From Planctomycetota bacterium (GTDB taxonomy: Bacteria; Planctomycetota; Planctomycetia; Pirellulales; Pirellulaceae): a stretch of DNA of 64,000 bases. The stretch covers positions 5,628-69,627 of the forward strand of contig JAJRVM010000379.1 in NCBI GenBank assembly GCA_024277285.1, written 5' to 3'. The position numbers and the translations under genes are program-made. Under the pieces are notes generated by a model. The model searched no databases and was not told the origin of the DNA. It was given only the letters and a program-made list of their open reading frames with translations. How positions within the stretch are numbered: the stretch's first letter is position 1; each line of letters opens with the position of its first letter. Of the stretch, positions 49,201-51,649 are shown in pieces.

Positions 49201-50680
49201 CGGCAGAGACATTCCAGGTCGTGTCGGTACCGGGGCCAACCAACTCATCGTCGCTTGCGGTACTTCCAGTGAGATTCTCCACATTGACCCATTTGCCAAC
49301 GACCGATGCGCCGCCCAGGGTGTCGACGGCGCCGGTCCCCAGATCGACCGATACGCCCGTCGCTCGGCCACTGAAATCAATCGTGTCACCGTTAATTGCG
49401 ATCGCTTGCCAGTCAGCATTGGTGGCATAGTTACGCGTACTATCAGACAGATCGATGGTCGAACCAATTCCGGCCTGAATCTGGGCGATAGTCAACTCGT
49501 ACAGTCGCCCGTCAGCCAGCTTAACACGCTCGCCTTGCGCCACCTCGGTCGGTGCGCTGCCATCGGTATAGGTGAAATAGCCTTCCGAATATCCGTCGAT
49601 TTTCCCGCTGACCGAACCTCCAGCCTGGAATGCAAATGTGTCGTCGCCGTCACTTCCTTGCAGATCCTGGAAGCCGGTAAACGATACGCCGCCGACCGTT
49701 CCACTGTCGCTGCCGTCGATCGTCCAGTTGTTGTCACCTTCGGGGCCAAGCAGAGCGTTGGTGTCGGCGACCAACGACCAGCCAACACTGCTGGCATAAT
49801 CCTGAGTTGCATCGCTCAGATCGAGGTTCCCGCTATCCGCCACCAGATTATCAGGCGAAATCCACTCGTAGATGGAAAAATCCACCAGCCTCACACGCTC
49901 GCCCGTCTGTACCGTAGTCGCACTACTCGATTCGGTGAACTCGAATGCGGGCGGCAACGTGCTGCCGACGAGATTACCGACGTTTGAAAACTCCGCGATG
50001 CCCTGCGCTTCGGACGAGGCCAGATTGACACTCGCTCCACCGCCGAAGTTAGTGTAGTCAATCGAATTGCTGCCGCCACGACCGTCGATGCTGCCGGCCA
50101 GCAAGGCGCCGCGACTGATGGCGAACGTGTCATCGTCGGCGCCACCCTTCAAGTGCTCGACGCTCGTGAAGGAGATGCTGCCGACCGAGTTGATGGCCCC
50201 GCTGTTAGCCCCCGTGACGCTCCAGGTCAAAGGGCCTGTGGCCCCATCGACTTCCAGCGCGTCATTGCCGGTGTTCCCCGTGTACGTAACTTGCGCTCCG
50301 GTCGCCAGAACGTCATTCACGAAACTTGCGTCCAGGATCAGCCGGTCGTTCTCCGCCTCTCCCAAATCAACTCGCACGGCGCTGTTCGCGCTCAAGGTCA
50401 ACGTCTGGTCGCCACCTTGCGAGCTATCCAAGTCGGACGAAAAGCTGGTGCCATCCATACTCCACTCAAGAACGCCGGCATTGGACCGCAGGTACAGCGA
50501 GTCCGCCGCGTCGTCCCCAGTAAACTCGACCGTGTTGCTGTCGAGGAGATTGATGTCAGCGGCCAACAACATCCGTTGTTCCAACGACTCGAACGACAGA
50601 TTTTGTCGCAGTTCACGTTTCTTGAGGCGCTGTTGCTTGCGCTGATTGAATCGCTTCCGCCATTTTTTCTTAGTGAGCAT
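22247..50680 (-). CDS. Giant LEPR-XLL secreted protein (9,477 residues) with RTX, PKD, P-domain, propeller and glycine-rich regions
   Basis: One uninterrupted frame of 28.4 kb. The N-terminus is very basic and then has SFESLEQRMLLAAD, the LEPR-XLL motif of large planctomycete exported proteins. Approximate order by residue: 160-560 degenerate RTX-like segments; 1000-1300 and 2190-2580 'HGLxTGQ' repeats; 1700-4230 alternating beta-strand repeats; 4600-5700 filamentous-haemagglutinin-like and RTX-like segments; 5777-6151 glycine-rich; 6413-6550 P-domain; 6555-6887 propeller; 7090-8033 PKD domains; 8307-9477 RTX calcium-binding tract. It is acidic and almost free of cysteine (one noticed, in GGAGDCSPAD), as expected outside the cell. 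No enzyme active site was recognised. An adhesive or structural surface role is inference. No good Shine-Dalgarno precedes the ATG, but the motif 33 residues in supports this start. No secretion gene is adjacent. Confidence 0.93.
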   Translation of the reverse strand: MLTKKKWRKRFNQRKQQRLKKRELRQNLSFESLEQRMLLAADINLLDSNTVEFTGDDAADSLYLRSNAGVLEWSMDGTSFSSDLDSSQGGDQTLTLSANSAVRVDLGEAENDRLILDASFVNDVLATGAQVTYTGNTGNDALEVDGATGPLTWSVTGANSGAINSVGSISFTSVEHLKGGADDDTFAISRGALLAGSIDGRGGSNSIDYTNFGGGASVNLASSEAQGIAEFSNVGNLVGSTLPPAFEFTESSSATTVQTGERVRLVDFSIYEWISPDNLVADSGNLDLSDATQDYASSVGWSLVADTNALLGPEGDNNWTIDGSDSGTVGGVSFTGFQDLQGSDGDDTFAFQAGGSVSGKIDGYSEGYFTYTDGSAPTEVAQGERVKLADGRLYELTIAQIQAGIGSTIDLSDSTRNYATNADWQAIAINGDTIDFSGRATGVSVDLGTGAVDTLGGASVVGKWVNVENLTGSTASDDELVGPGTDTTWNVSAENGGDVAGVQFAGVEVLTGADDVSDVFVFQSSGRVTGRVDGGANGFDAFAEPNNSNGLDIYSVSGGGTITLNNTYSIQYAGMEEQPLAGALTSPIKGTALSDNLVVEVDPADPGKLLISDPDNQYLDIFGNPLTAGGSYVIDGSDLEFELAGGDDTLTIKNLGAQFNATIKVDGQDGDDTVIVESNLTVEGKDVEITAETITINVNVIVDTRVLNNGNQTIGDSGAISLAGQFITLSTGAELRADVTDTAYVAGNISVKASEESLADLQNLVPLAFVNSNDASIDLQEDVVIKGGNVTITATAKDKSFKSELGTSSLVNSFVIGPLTNKFASLIDLGLPVKVLLRESTATIDVGDRVQIDGTGFVTMKAKAITDSSGSVNSKLFSVGYAEATSVATVDVGTGVNINAGRAVLINSIGNTTASMAASTARDLDDVDPVKIALSLAVAKSDITSFVIIPAGTTVTAGKTANILATGDNDMSADASSGLYADGRAGLAFGLGFSDANIRTEVDADVTANMAPGSVVKLEFDPTKSGVIDASNNRIDLGVALGSTLDRPHDLRTGDKLNYSNRRGNSIGGVGVGQITGGLVDARDYYVVVDPSDPQYIYLSDTAGKARKAEQKLLSGTLPGDLDANPINGLIIGLSSGAALNSKSFDPADAIDDAANTIKLDNPGFTGSGESFSLFGSTFELGQAVVYDADGGNAIGGLTDGKTYYVIADTNESNLSGDSRFVSEQVIRLAETENKARAGIALDLDPAAATGATHSFSALHVLDSGLVTGLGVMANLDTSDSVSTSGGLESKDVNPKTQSKSQKNLKKANDAATTSIGDRLFGALTSGYSSNRASAGVETPGGLSVAGAFSFMLVNHRVVAVVGDITDDGTASDFAAKFDTIEDQTTASAAKLKSKEDLEVKAEISQATQLTAESTNEPQEPKKGVQQTSNGSGADLAGSAAMIVGLHTNEAKAIVQSGAQLDAYRAMRVISDVSYPFLTRPDEFIPGSAGELVDKLKSDGNLIDSVLGYMDGTLGLKSLLNTWARSTAKAAPGGSSVAGSINYIDFDNVSQAIVKSGAKLNKNTAFRSPDGNESVSIEATNYMQMLNITGVFDFALPSVSVDLLGFDFGADKGSVGVSGDENQRGGIGGAIFVMLLDNETISLVEDAAEIYTGALGGMNMKAEEALMNFNFSQAGAEAGTFGIAGTVAYVGQNSYSLAQLSGGAKVSSGSDPSENDVTGSPLTVYAGSLETNINWAGAIAKSQNLGFGITVAINEIDRNTNAIIGNIDPTIDATNGVAPSADTSIDVSGDVLVTAKVDGALWAFSAAAAVAGGTPPKGTSSSSSGESPVGTSSDTKPKFGIGISANVSLNLVKDDVYAYVYDAGLLVANSVKIDALNQTDLFALAIAASIVLPDKSAEAQGKTTAALAGSFSKNELTGNTKSYIQGPAIAADRLVVRSNDGVTISAVRRGEIISTSAGVGVEAEQNGTGISVAGSVSLNDITNSTDAFMTGVVDTSSPAYDLAITADDASSIFALGGVLAVGVGGSNAGVGFSLAINTIDANTTATLFDVDVDHVGTVDVFGKNRAEIMAITVSGALAGGSGNFQLAAAGAISINTITGGVSADISGGADVTATGDVSVVATDVSSIEAYGGGVAIAASIGGKKSSDSSGGTSVSGGIGASIAINTIGEQTTLSFEADDSNVVSTTSNTVSFADDHGLSTGDRLLYTAGEVNTPLSFDSSSASIVDTANNTIEIAGHGLQTGQRVTYTSNDGNDIGGLLDGAYYAIRVTSNKITLASYEQNALAGDSIDLESLGTEDHTLTPGRVGIGGLEENRGYYAIVVDSKTIKLAATAKEAVNGDAVSLATLGVGEQSFRVASDTLDVTAEIDGANVSTVGGSINVLAKSFGDETIEFDLGQSYERSFTLAAADSATVHIVTDTDATTINSLTIIEHGFSTGDSVIYRSNGGTAIAGLVDGDQYFVIRVDSDTIQLATSAANATSGTEQALVALGDGVYPHELRYTRGTVNTINNSILLNDHGLTTGQQITYKSDPNGSAAGGLSNDGKYYVIVLDADTIQLATTAAKALKGTADVNLTGTGSGAAHSFEFTDNAGIRAVTIGGAAAVTKSDSGTSGFSIAAAGAFAVNDVYKTIEANVVNGAMVTAGGGANIQAQDTSIIDVDAGGVAVSVTLGSGGTSGSLSVGASVATNNIGVNVQSVIDGSVVDAKLGNLVVAAQSDATIEALTLAGAVAVSKGQTALSFSGAGAGSYNTIANSVEAAIRNGATVDAGAVSLTARDNSTILSDGGAVSVALAFGSSTAIAVSIGATIATNDIQNVTAATVSGASTTVEAATGAILIDATSMANIDSLAFAGSVAAAAGSGASSTNEINNAIEASISDGTVLGTSTITLNASDTSSIKADVVGASIGASFADSGDAITIAIAIGVSLADNTIGNDVRAFIDSATVDALTPLDSIDVYVAATSDADITAVSVAASVAVAAGGGTLNVALSGAGAKATNTILTSEIAFLDGVTITHAGIVDVDADSTSSITSGVVGASAAVGAGGSAGGAASIGIGLSANYIGWDPEASSVAAQHSSTDDITTLSPGTTVRVVGGVRDNYVYEYVGTAYTRYDFDDTNTNAAVAEGDRVRVRDGDHPGIYEYIGSNGTKNLTNETYFSADGSGDWILVDTNDLSAQDYGNPELWELISLTPDAAEVRAAITNSTITASGDLTVDASGNEEISTLVFAGSVAVAAASNGVALSGAGVDTENRIKTNISASIEDSASISAANVRVTAVDSSRIDADAVAASIAGAFGGGTAGVSLSVGVALAFNEVSNDVSAFIKNVTTLTADSVTVEANVLPGSTAVDYDLAQGNYTDVAVSAPTFAALDSGQGTLVRIPANYPFGGIGGRVYEYRGEESSLNLDNQDYSETEIWTLADGTISSTAIAASLAASFGGTAGVALSGAGAKAENVVLSNTSAYIEGSNVVTTGTVDLDARNDSRIQSLVVAFSVSLGGGGTTGVGGSIGASLAENYIGFDSDGSADALAVHAYVKNSSILATGALTATAVSNQRIDAVVAAASGAVAGGGVAGVAISGAGASTSNKIGADVKAYIDGDGATGITASSITLDADDTSLITATTAAVSLAASFGSYGFSASFGLALANNDIQNDVSAYITNADLVDATTAGISVTADERSGITALTFTASAAASISIGGAAAVALTTASNVLANDVLAYIAGSGDVQAAGAVTVAANAVAKISSDVISVALSGSIISLAVGVALAQDEIGDTVSAYVADSAVTAAGNNNISITASSNPEIATESTVGAVALGIGISGAGGSSETTIDGTTKAYIDGATLTAAGNNVTVTASNDADASPVIRGLSAGAVAMAFMSADVLIEGTTEAYTTGDSTVTANTLVVTATDTTNADPSTVVLGAGAISGAGASASMENKRTTAAYVDDGAVLQLGGATLDMDAVSSSTLLGSVNGAAAGLISVAAAVVNTTNDTTTRAYVADGAEVTAGQVNVTADATNQARTQAEMAGLGLLAGSGIGLTVEDTSTVEAFVGAETESVSSGVPAKITVIGGGVDVDAIADITTDAPTDVIAIGLVGVAGSSSESRAAPNVLAYLGADAEITAFDGTVAFDANSTANADATGTGLAGGVIAVSFIGIDSSAEPTVSAFTESGGVIRAENVQIISTSNTDVDVDADGTVGGVIAVGLMSPAADVVNNNSAVLGGGTTVTADQDFTLRAISSNLVDATGTGSAGAAVAVVEATTDMTIDDNTSATVTAGASVAAVGDVFVEALVSTRADASATANADGLGVGADATANATYTGATITTVAGTIGGENTTVKAAVTKLDIDAAADTDADAGVPITSANATTNATSDVDVIIVSGAVVRGEGKVEILGVQENLTTGSESTAQANGLGGDADATASTTQTTTTEVVANLGGEIRTRDLLVQAEVPYSTTYTATATKQGFVLIDTGDEAVTQTLNQSRSIAFDSSIVLLGARSPVVEVDAAGRVIRLVNATLDGDSYQVGDTISGPQVIVDDIRNGGQGTAGNVLLYIPASVYDGATGATSTASITGVPTVTFLTSFEFVEITNRSDKELIVNDIDVQSASTLTPAQLTSNIVARIGNTTLVNFVPAANISIDPGSTRITIEQEHTDPNAVTLDGVIDNPLGTTTIGNEGGSILGNAGAQIISNGQNVVNLATIQGVALSAAGAIGTASWPIQTNSSLLSADAQDDIFITEFTGDLELGSVFSATGDVTLVSTGNIIDAFGDDNTNVSATAGTIDLTAQAGSIGLVSDAIEINSAGYGPGPFKTVSASAELGIFLRERVGDLHVGTIDTTAGDIRLVVDDGTNASVENLRLGALATVTTSSGAIELLVGDDIVTLSGSVISTTGAVTLTAEYADADLVDGALVSLAGDILGSAVTIKTGQNDDVVRITNIRSGATTVDTLAGADLVYVGSNATTTATGGLLDRLDALLVVNTGADGDVLYLDDSGDLKNNTGTLTDTELSGFGAVGIQYSGVEDVQLELGRAVDLLTIESTSATTNNLEIGLNRGDDVVGVNSTDDATRTTLRGGEGDDNFNVGDATLNTVNSISGLVELLGGGGVDTLNVSDDGDAVANEGLLTNASVTGLGMGDPDQTQINSSRGLLYGEFEALNIFLGAVADVFAVSSIDGGTQTTVDTGLGSDALTVGSDLSLMAGPLLALGGGGTADALTVTSASFGNMSLSATAGGTRGQLTDTASLPSPIDFEGFESLTVNQSDADDFFTIVDTTTELILNTGGGGDHVRVVDIHHPTMIDLQAGDDGEDDPPAIPNFPLGVTVVEASAALTVKGDGALDRLTFDRSASTAALPQSAPGFIEDAGLTNTGVVRNLTTVDVNFENLGRVHVQLGSGNDFLTIDTDQNGNLQNTVVDVDGGGGNDRISILSIGEPLTRVRGGANDDTATVVIDGQPQPNQYASLDLTIETLMVDNSGNTGTGSVPVAWTHKSSGQLEADAIPSTAPYLVINTLGADLTRVIGGGQSDTLEVLGEVSSNVDGTIDENRVELRSGQVVFEASGFNKYTYYETSISFDGLTASPSTTYVEDGFEVSGTLARNDDISPALGGTGTLTLKSAADSPFSLFSVNLFTLAAGTHPVTFTGTTVTGTTVTYSTDDAGLTIDRDQGLQTIVFPADFAALRDVSWSADNVLFDDLIVTELVFPGAGRAANNAVPTLTLSGTVVFNTDAGTINGYGSGQNGNPVYSYQRVANSIAEFRFAGDLRITAFSVVSATGSRGLSVQVADDVFIEENVIFKADANGRTAAAGGGGGGGGVTGTAGTSGGSGGRGGSGGRGGGGGKVDVFDVRYSVYGGSSGSSGSSGTSGSGSSSTSRAAFGGSGLSGVNSPSSGGIGGSGGLGVFGVGGGTRGTGRGGGGGGGTNSGGGGGTTGNSGSGGSTGRAGNAGASGVRGVNNGLGITISGGGGGGAGGAGSGGTGGGGGGGGGGGGGGGGGGGDVDDLVFELDTDGGDGGGGGGGGGAGGGGGGGGRGGSGGVGGGGGGAFEIIAQGRIIVGSNSQLRALGGTGTNGSSGIRGADGAEGGSGTKGSTGGNGGDGNFSDASGGSGGSGGSGGSGGAGGANSPDQGGTRGEGGDRGGGGNSNSNSDAGDGGAGGSGGSGGNGGSGGRGGTGGRSGGGAGGTVKLVGTDVDLFNAAVNTSGGTGATVGESGRIIFGYNTASSSIPNSRLGYSEQITMSAAQLRQSGLRADNPFLSNAFNTNEEYTPIVADLAGGAALYGLAPGSTTIADFEDLISLVETPLTQPPAAALAAVFLVDAGPEILGDDYTGFDLLVFANLTDFGLPSPKVSIYPKAGASITPLDLDLAGIGGIRDLGTLNPHELWVTLIPETDVEVNASIAGSVANISGLELVRNKIEPSSTGVQGNYITLQPPTAPAITPLAGLDAMAVRSLDIPDNGTLETTLYVDSAVTISDVDVNLDIAHSFDADLAVYLVAPNGDQVQLFASVGGAGDNFTATTLDDGAATAIGSATAPFTGSFRGAESLTLFDGDLAEGTWTLRVVDQANADVGTLNHWSLTVTGTDGSVETFTASPNDIYAINSAQDALVVINADDGTQRQLFVDGNQVTNLAGATVTLDGLDGATDIAISRDGLSVYVASPLDDRIANFRRDSAAGNLTYVGTTVVLDVTSIELGDDPERLFANGSALARSYLRNPSTGALSLSVSGVSPAPSGMAVSADGDRLYVVSDTLDSLRVIDTSTMSTQQLLSEGDLVTDIAGSDVLLSGLDGASSVAVSGDDRFVYVTGKNSNSVSLFAHDVATNKLVFVETIVNGLDGVRGMAGASDVTLTPDGRYAVVSGEESNGLAVFEIPDPATGRLQFVQLLRNNISDVTGLTDPAALSVTTAGSKLFVGSSSGLVDFTNRAFGNVLPEPLSFLTEFDAIEALTVTTRGGDDVIVLQTAPEAEVLMTTIDTGDGSDTVVLQDLSQQLVGDAMTPTTIVHLGAGNDQAQLRSTTGTTSLEVNGDSGEDEIVVQVTGPNARTVINAGEDDDTVRVNGGNLDPSSTTIAHGDQPNPVPAVDGDTLIFDPQNQTITPLNPSPTDGTLQVTTPTARGVLTYDTFEGVQIIAPPIVRFVGNVGPIVEGQGITVTVEVTPLGTTIPNQLTQPVEWDIDGDGTFGEVVGTSVFDDPASRQETLTLSWDQLVDFGLNDDGTFQIGVSATNDQGSSEAFVTLTINNTAPTVTVRGEDQPIFSQGDVIGSALLAQPYQILFDATDPGADDVQEWRVVWDAANFDANDPTTYEVFGSGTVAAVHSYDTLGIFDIHVFAVDEDFVESTDFVLNGAFSGQHQVEVGVDSSLVSAGGPYLIAEGDSLDLQASAAGANLVTGYSWDLNGDGLFGDATGVAPTVTWSALQGLTPAVNDDGIYPVSVRVDYANGVSVDSPTTLLTVTNTDPAVVLNAVTTIDENGVATLTGTILEPSNADTFSLLVNWGDPSSPNNDESYSFPAASSGSRTFTLTHEYLDDNPTATTVDSYTINVAVWDDDGPGIGADSTSVTVNNVAPTVVLDSVATIVENGIATLSGTVTDPGTQDTFTLSVDWGNLSSPNNVETFTLPASVSGSQPFTLTHLYLDDDPTGTAQDTYSINVGVSDDDSGTHSDVATLTINNAAPQLSNLAATPTVEGAATTLTGTIADAGSRDTFELAVVWGDGSQETIQLGAGATEFAVNHVYVDDPTGPANQYPISVVLTDDDGNSDTGTTVVTVNNLAPAINAIAVVTPESFEASEVTLVGSILDAGAVDTHSVNVNWGDGSTSSAVVDQATRTFTATHVFDDDDPSVTPQDDYVITATVTDDDGESGSGTTSVTIKNLRPQITSFGIVPTVIDENDTTTLTGSFADVGTLDTATLMIDWGDGKSSLAVVDQVNRTFIATHQYTDDNPTATSVDSYTITGTLTDDDSGVTFDTTEITVNNVAPLFNGLTNTAVVPGQVVPPDSTVTVTAPFIDPGSEDTYDISVDWGDGTALTTSTLGVGPRTFDLTHTYAQPGVFDITVTLTDDDGGEAVGTTRAFLSGVALVDGVLYIIGTPDDNFAKIVEQENDPSVPSGHSITVQADFPPGFEAGFDSGNPPHLFDAHEVDSIYIRMVGEDDNDRVVWVGPQSDNNYIVTADTIFTDERAALIFPDELETLELDGGLGNDRFFVHSTDSDATIRLFGGAGSDEFSIGGDAPSVIVDGVVEPPRVGPHSLAGMEGALFISGGAGDCSPADTADSIDIVSVFNDGATIDQQGTLTATTLSGLGMAGVTYADFESLEISLGSGDDTFAVDSTMSRPDGFRTPTVVNSGAGNDVIAVDLQVGQDGFFALNTESGNDTVDGSSSTLPLIVFGGEGDDVISTGDGDDVVFGDRGRIDYRWADGTLVTRLGLGLDERSLLAPGDQDVSLFDVPLRQTDGGNHSAKQITTRDPSVGGNDMLQAGRGQDLMFGGRGDDVIDSAGDDHAGDVVIGDSGRFTSQAPFDQGEETAILSLNFTGRSKHANVTGVAGAGPARAGQWNNLRGTDVTLFGDGDEELVYFDDGSLAAGVTVEWGRNLDLDPKKLSSDTHSQITPGDDQDLRLFESYLYTDKKSTAGVDVSGVGNYFRTYDVYVYLDADDSKSKSGESVRGITDGTTKFYLSDPDGNTFAGSYQQVTSTDPNSPGVGNYVVFSGLTSDRFTIRVSSEGSSSSNKPAITAVQLVGQRHAIDRIETLDPEFGGDDRINTGGGPDLVFGGSGADVIDTFGPATQGRSDRDMVAGDNARATIMLGEIRELVTRDFESADGVTPSGASDDDTIRTGNGDDLVFGGNGSDEIDTGVQSPFDHGDVQVLSINFAGDVALGQITGTAGAVAAANWNNLPSDTHGGSDGGSDGGSDGGSDGGRDEPTATGLQFFDGQLADGIDVRWGVQLDSSRPDAARHDSNGNLDPDTQNERLFEGYLYSSTRRTLGVDITGLSSHYGSYDVYVYIDADQDKSRFGHSVRSVTDGTTTYYLDDPDGITFAGTFVEASSTDPNSPDLGNYVVFRNVTGDAFSLRIDDDSTLGRSSTNRPAISGIQIVGGADKDSVIIGGDFDRDIVAGDNGHARLLDNRVYDITTTDIAAVDDDVQADTIRGGDQADLLIGGNGSDEIRGEEGDDVVIGDNARVLLRDGNVVGLPLGKAGSDGGSDGGSDGDSDQFSAAGIQLIGEDVGGADTLEGGPDDDIVYGQFGDDTFVFAGGGLGHDTLIEAGDGDSAFNDLHDRLDFRLFVGPVDVDLGHSGKQSVNDDRTDTAVNLELTLSSRTAFEDLFGSEFDDELAGNRRNNMLLGFDGDDELDGGRGSDILSGGAGNDELRGGSDGGSDGGSDGGSDGDPDAAARGNDVLIGGEGSDELRGGKGDDLLIGGRISFDEHVFVLELILAEWSSARGYDQRVSNLRAGTGPVLDGNNVQFVTSGPDATLFDDGVKDELRGNQGRDWFFADYDGQDDDDDKVKDRRGNETLDMLFDLP
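22653..22712 (-). repeat. SDGG minisatellite C
   Basis: A 12-bp unit encoding SDGG, about four copies, placed directly inside a run of RTX nonapeptides (between DELRGG and GNDVLIGG). It ends in SDGDPD. Confidence 0.85.
23190..23228 (-). repeat. SDGG minisatellite B
   Basis: About three copies encoding SDGGSDGGSDGD between an RTX block and the next DTLEGG block. Confidence 0.85.
23525..24230 (-). repeat. Duplicated jelly-roll-like domain, copy 2
   Basis: Residues about 8817-9052. It shares with copy 1 the order VLSINFAGD, AxNWNNL, FFDGQLADGIDVRWG, ERLFEGYLY, GVDITGL, YGSYDVYVYIDADQDKS, TTYYLDDPDG, GNYVVFRNVTGD and AISGIQIVG. It carries SDGG array A between WNNL and the FFDG strand. Confidence 0.85.
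24061..24116 (-). repeat. SDGG minisatellite A, inside domain copy 2
   Basis: A 12-bp unit (CCACCGTCTGAG on the plus strand), about four to five copies, encoding HGGSDGGSDGGSDGGSDGGR. The matching position in domain copy 1 has ordinary sequence (LRGTDVTLFGDGD), so the array arose after the domain duplication. Confidence 0.88.
24590..25250 (-). repeat. Duplicated jelly-roll-like domain, copy 1
   Basis: Residues about 8477-8697. Order: ILSLNFTGRSK, QWNNL, YFDDGSLAAGVTVEWG, LRLFESYLY, GVDVSGV, FRTYDVYVYLDADDSKS, TKFYLSDPDG, GNYVVFSGLTSD, AITAVQLVG. The strand pattern suggests a carbohydrate-binding-like beta-sandwich. I do not recognise a named family with certainty. Confidence 0.85.
26580..29410 (-). 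repeat. Nine PKD/Ig-like domains
   Basis: Residues about 7090-8033. Each unit is roughly 90-110 residues, with motifs such as YSWDLNGDG, VNWGDGSTSSAVVD, HVFDDDDPSV, ITATVTDDDGESG and a linker NNVAPxV. Units 4 and 5 carry WGDPSSPNN / WGNLSSPNN and are the most alike. PKD domains are extracellular spacers or binding modules. Confidence 0.88.
30020..31015 (-). other. Lactonase/YVTN-like beta-propeller region
   Basis: Residues about 6555-6887. Repeated blade motifs: GLDGATDIAISRDGLSVYVA, SPAPSGMAVSADGDRLYVVS, GASSVAVSGDDRFVYVTG, GASDVTLTPDGRYAVVSG. The blade count is about six or seven. In isolation such propellers are binding platforms or lactonases; the catalytic residues are not evident. Confidence 0.8.
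31030..31440 (-). other. Proprotein-convertase P-domain
   Basis: Residues about 6413-6550: SLDIPDNGTLETTLYVD, VDVNLDIAHSFDADLAVYLV, PNGDQVQLFASVGGAGDNF, GTWTLRVVDQANADVGTLNH, WSLTVTG. This is a standard P/Homo B domain. No subtilisin-like catalytic domain accompanies it. Confidence 0.9.
32226..33351 (-). repeat. Glycine-rich low-complexity region of the giant protein
   Basis: About 375 residues made mostly of glycine with serine, including one run of about 19-20 consecutive glycines (near 32790-32850). It is broken by short ordered islands, such as KVDVFDVRYSVYGG, LGITI, VDDLVFELDTD and AFEIIAQGRIIVGSNSQLRA. The codons are mainly GGC and GGT, so the plus strand is a GCC/ACC repeat. Confidence 0.92.
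40440..41440 (-). repeat. YEY/W modules, C-terminal set
   Basis: Three units: GTTVRVVGG with YVYEYVG; GDRVRVRDGDHPGIYEYIG with LTNETYFSADGSGDWIL; GTLVRIPANYP with RVYEYRG, NLDNQDY and IWTL. They are inserted between beta-strand repeats. Earlier variants lie at 49385-49912. Confidence 0.75.
42950..44110 (-). repeat. 'HGLxTGQ...YYVI...IQLA' repeats
   Basis: Residues about 2190-2577. Four clear copies of about 60-70 residues: DHGLSTGDRLLY, GHGLQTGQRVTYTSN with YYAIRV and ITLA, EHGFSTGDSVIYRSN with YFVIRVDSDTIQLAT, DHGLTTGQQITYKSD with YYVIVLDADTIQLAT. Two looser copies lie near 47040-47600. Confidence 0.8.
49385..49912 (-). repeat. YEY/W modules, N-terminal set
   Basis: Two copies: GERVRLVDFSIYEWI with LDLSDATQDYASSVGWSL, and GERVKLADGRLYELT with IDLSDSTRNYATNADWQAI. 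They sit inside a degenerate RTX-like stretch. Confidence 0.78.
50564..50584 (-). other. LEPR-XLL export motif
   Basis: Residues 33-39 read LEQRMLL, preceded by SFES and followed by AAD, after a strongly basic N-terminus (about 14 Lys/Arg in the first 25). The motif marks large surface/exoproteins in planctomycetes; its exact sorting role is not known. Confidence 0.9.
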
Positions 50681-51132
50681 ATTTCGGCTTTGTGTTACAG
50701 AAGGAAAGCACGATGGAACAAAGCAAGCACCGCGCGCGCAGCGACACCACTTCGAAAATAATCCGATGGTGCATTCAGTCGAAAATGAATAAACTTAGAT
50801 ACCCAGCCAAACCAGCAAGTTCGTACAAAGCGAACTCTCTTAGCATCGCGCAGTTTTACGCGAAATGCACAAACAGGCATCCGCCAGCAGTTCCGCCGTT
50901 TGCACCCCAATTCGCCAGCAGATCGCCGTACCAAACGAGGGCCACACGCCGAGCGTCCGAACGACTTTCCTGGAAATGAGTGCGTGACCCGAATGCCTCC
51001 GACTGACATTCAGCTCGCACGATAGATACCGCCGACGGTGCCACAAGTCCCAACCATTTGGGACACATGGGCACGTCTCAACCGACCGATTGCCAGCACG
51101 CTGCTAACATCGATTGGCCCCAAGTGTTGGCA

Positions 51133-51147
51133 GGGGTGTTACACCCC
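51133..51147. promoter_or_regulatory. Perfect dyad GGGGTGTTACACCCC (possible operator)
   Basis: Six-base arms around TTA in the divergent region. It could be a regulator site or a chance hairpin; nothing else supports a function. Confidence 0.3.
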
Positions 51148-51575
51148 GATGCGTTGCCCCACTCTAAAGCCAAGAGTCGCACCAAAAAGCCTCAACAAAT
51201 GATTCCGAATCTTCAAGTCGCACCCTGAAGTCCGGAAAAAACGGTAAATGAGTAGCCCGAAAGAGTCGCTTCACCTGAAATCGACTACCACGAACGGTCG
51301 GGATTCTAAACACTCTTTATGCCTAGTGCAAACTTTTGCCATAGACAATCTGGAAAAAAAATGGTTTGTGACAACTAATCCGCCGGTTGCCGATCTCCAT
51401 GCACGACCATCCACCTAGGCCGATTCGAACTCCGTCGCTGCTCCCGCCGACATTGGGATCACCGGCACCAAATCTGAGCGGATCTTGGCTGATCCAAGTG
51501 GGCACGGTTGTATTGGAGGTCGGTGGCGGTGTCGAGCTCGCGGCAGGTGAACAGGTGACGGGTCAGCAACGTGTG

Positions 51576-51649
51576 GCTTGGGAATCTTTCCCAAGCATGG
51601 ACAAGTTTCCACCTGCTGAGCCATTCCTATTGCCGTGAAGCGGGCACAA
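51576..51649 (-). repeat. Two-block intergenic repeat, copy 2
   Basis: Reverse-strand equivalent of 11727-11802: the hairpin block at 51577-51596 and the GCCCGCTTCACGGCAATAG block at 51627-51649, again with 30 bp between. Confidence 0.8.
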
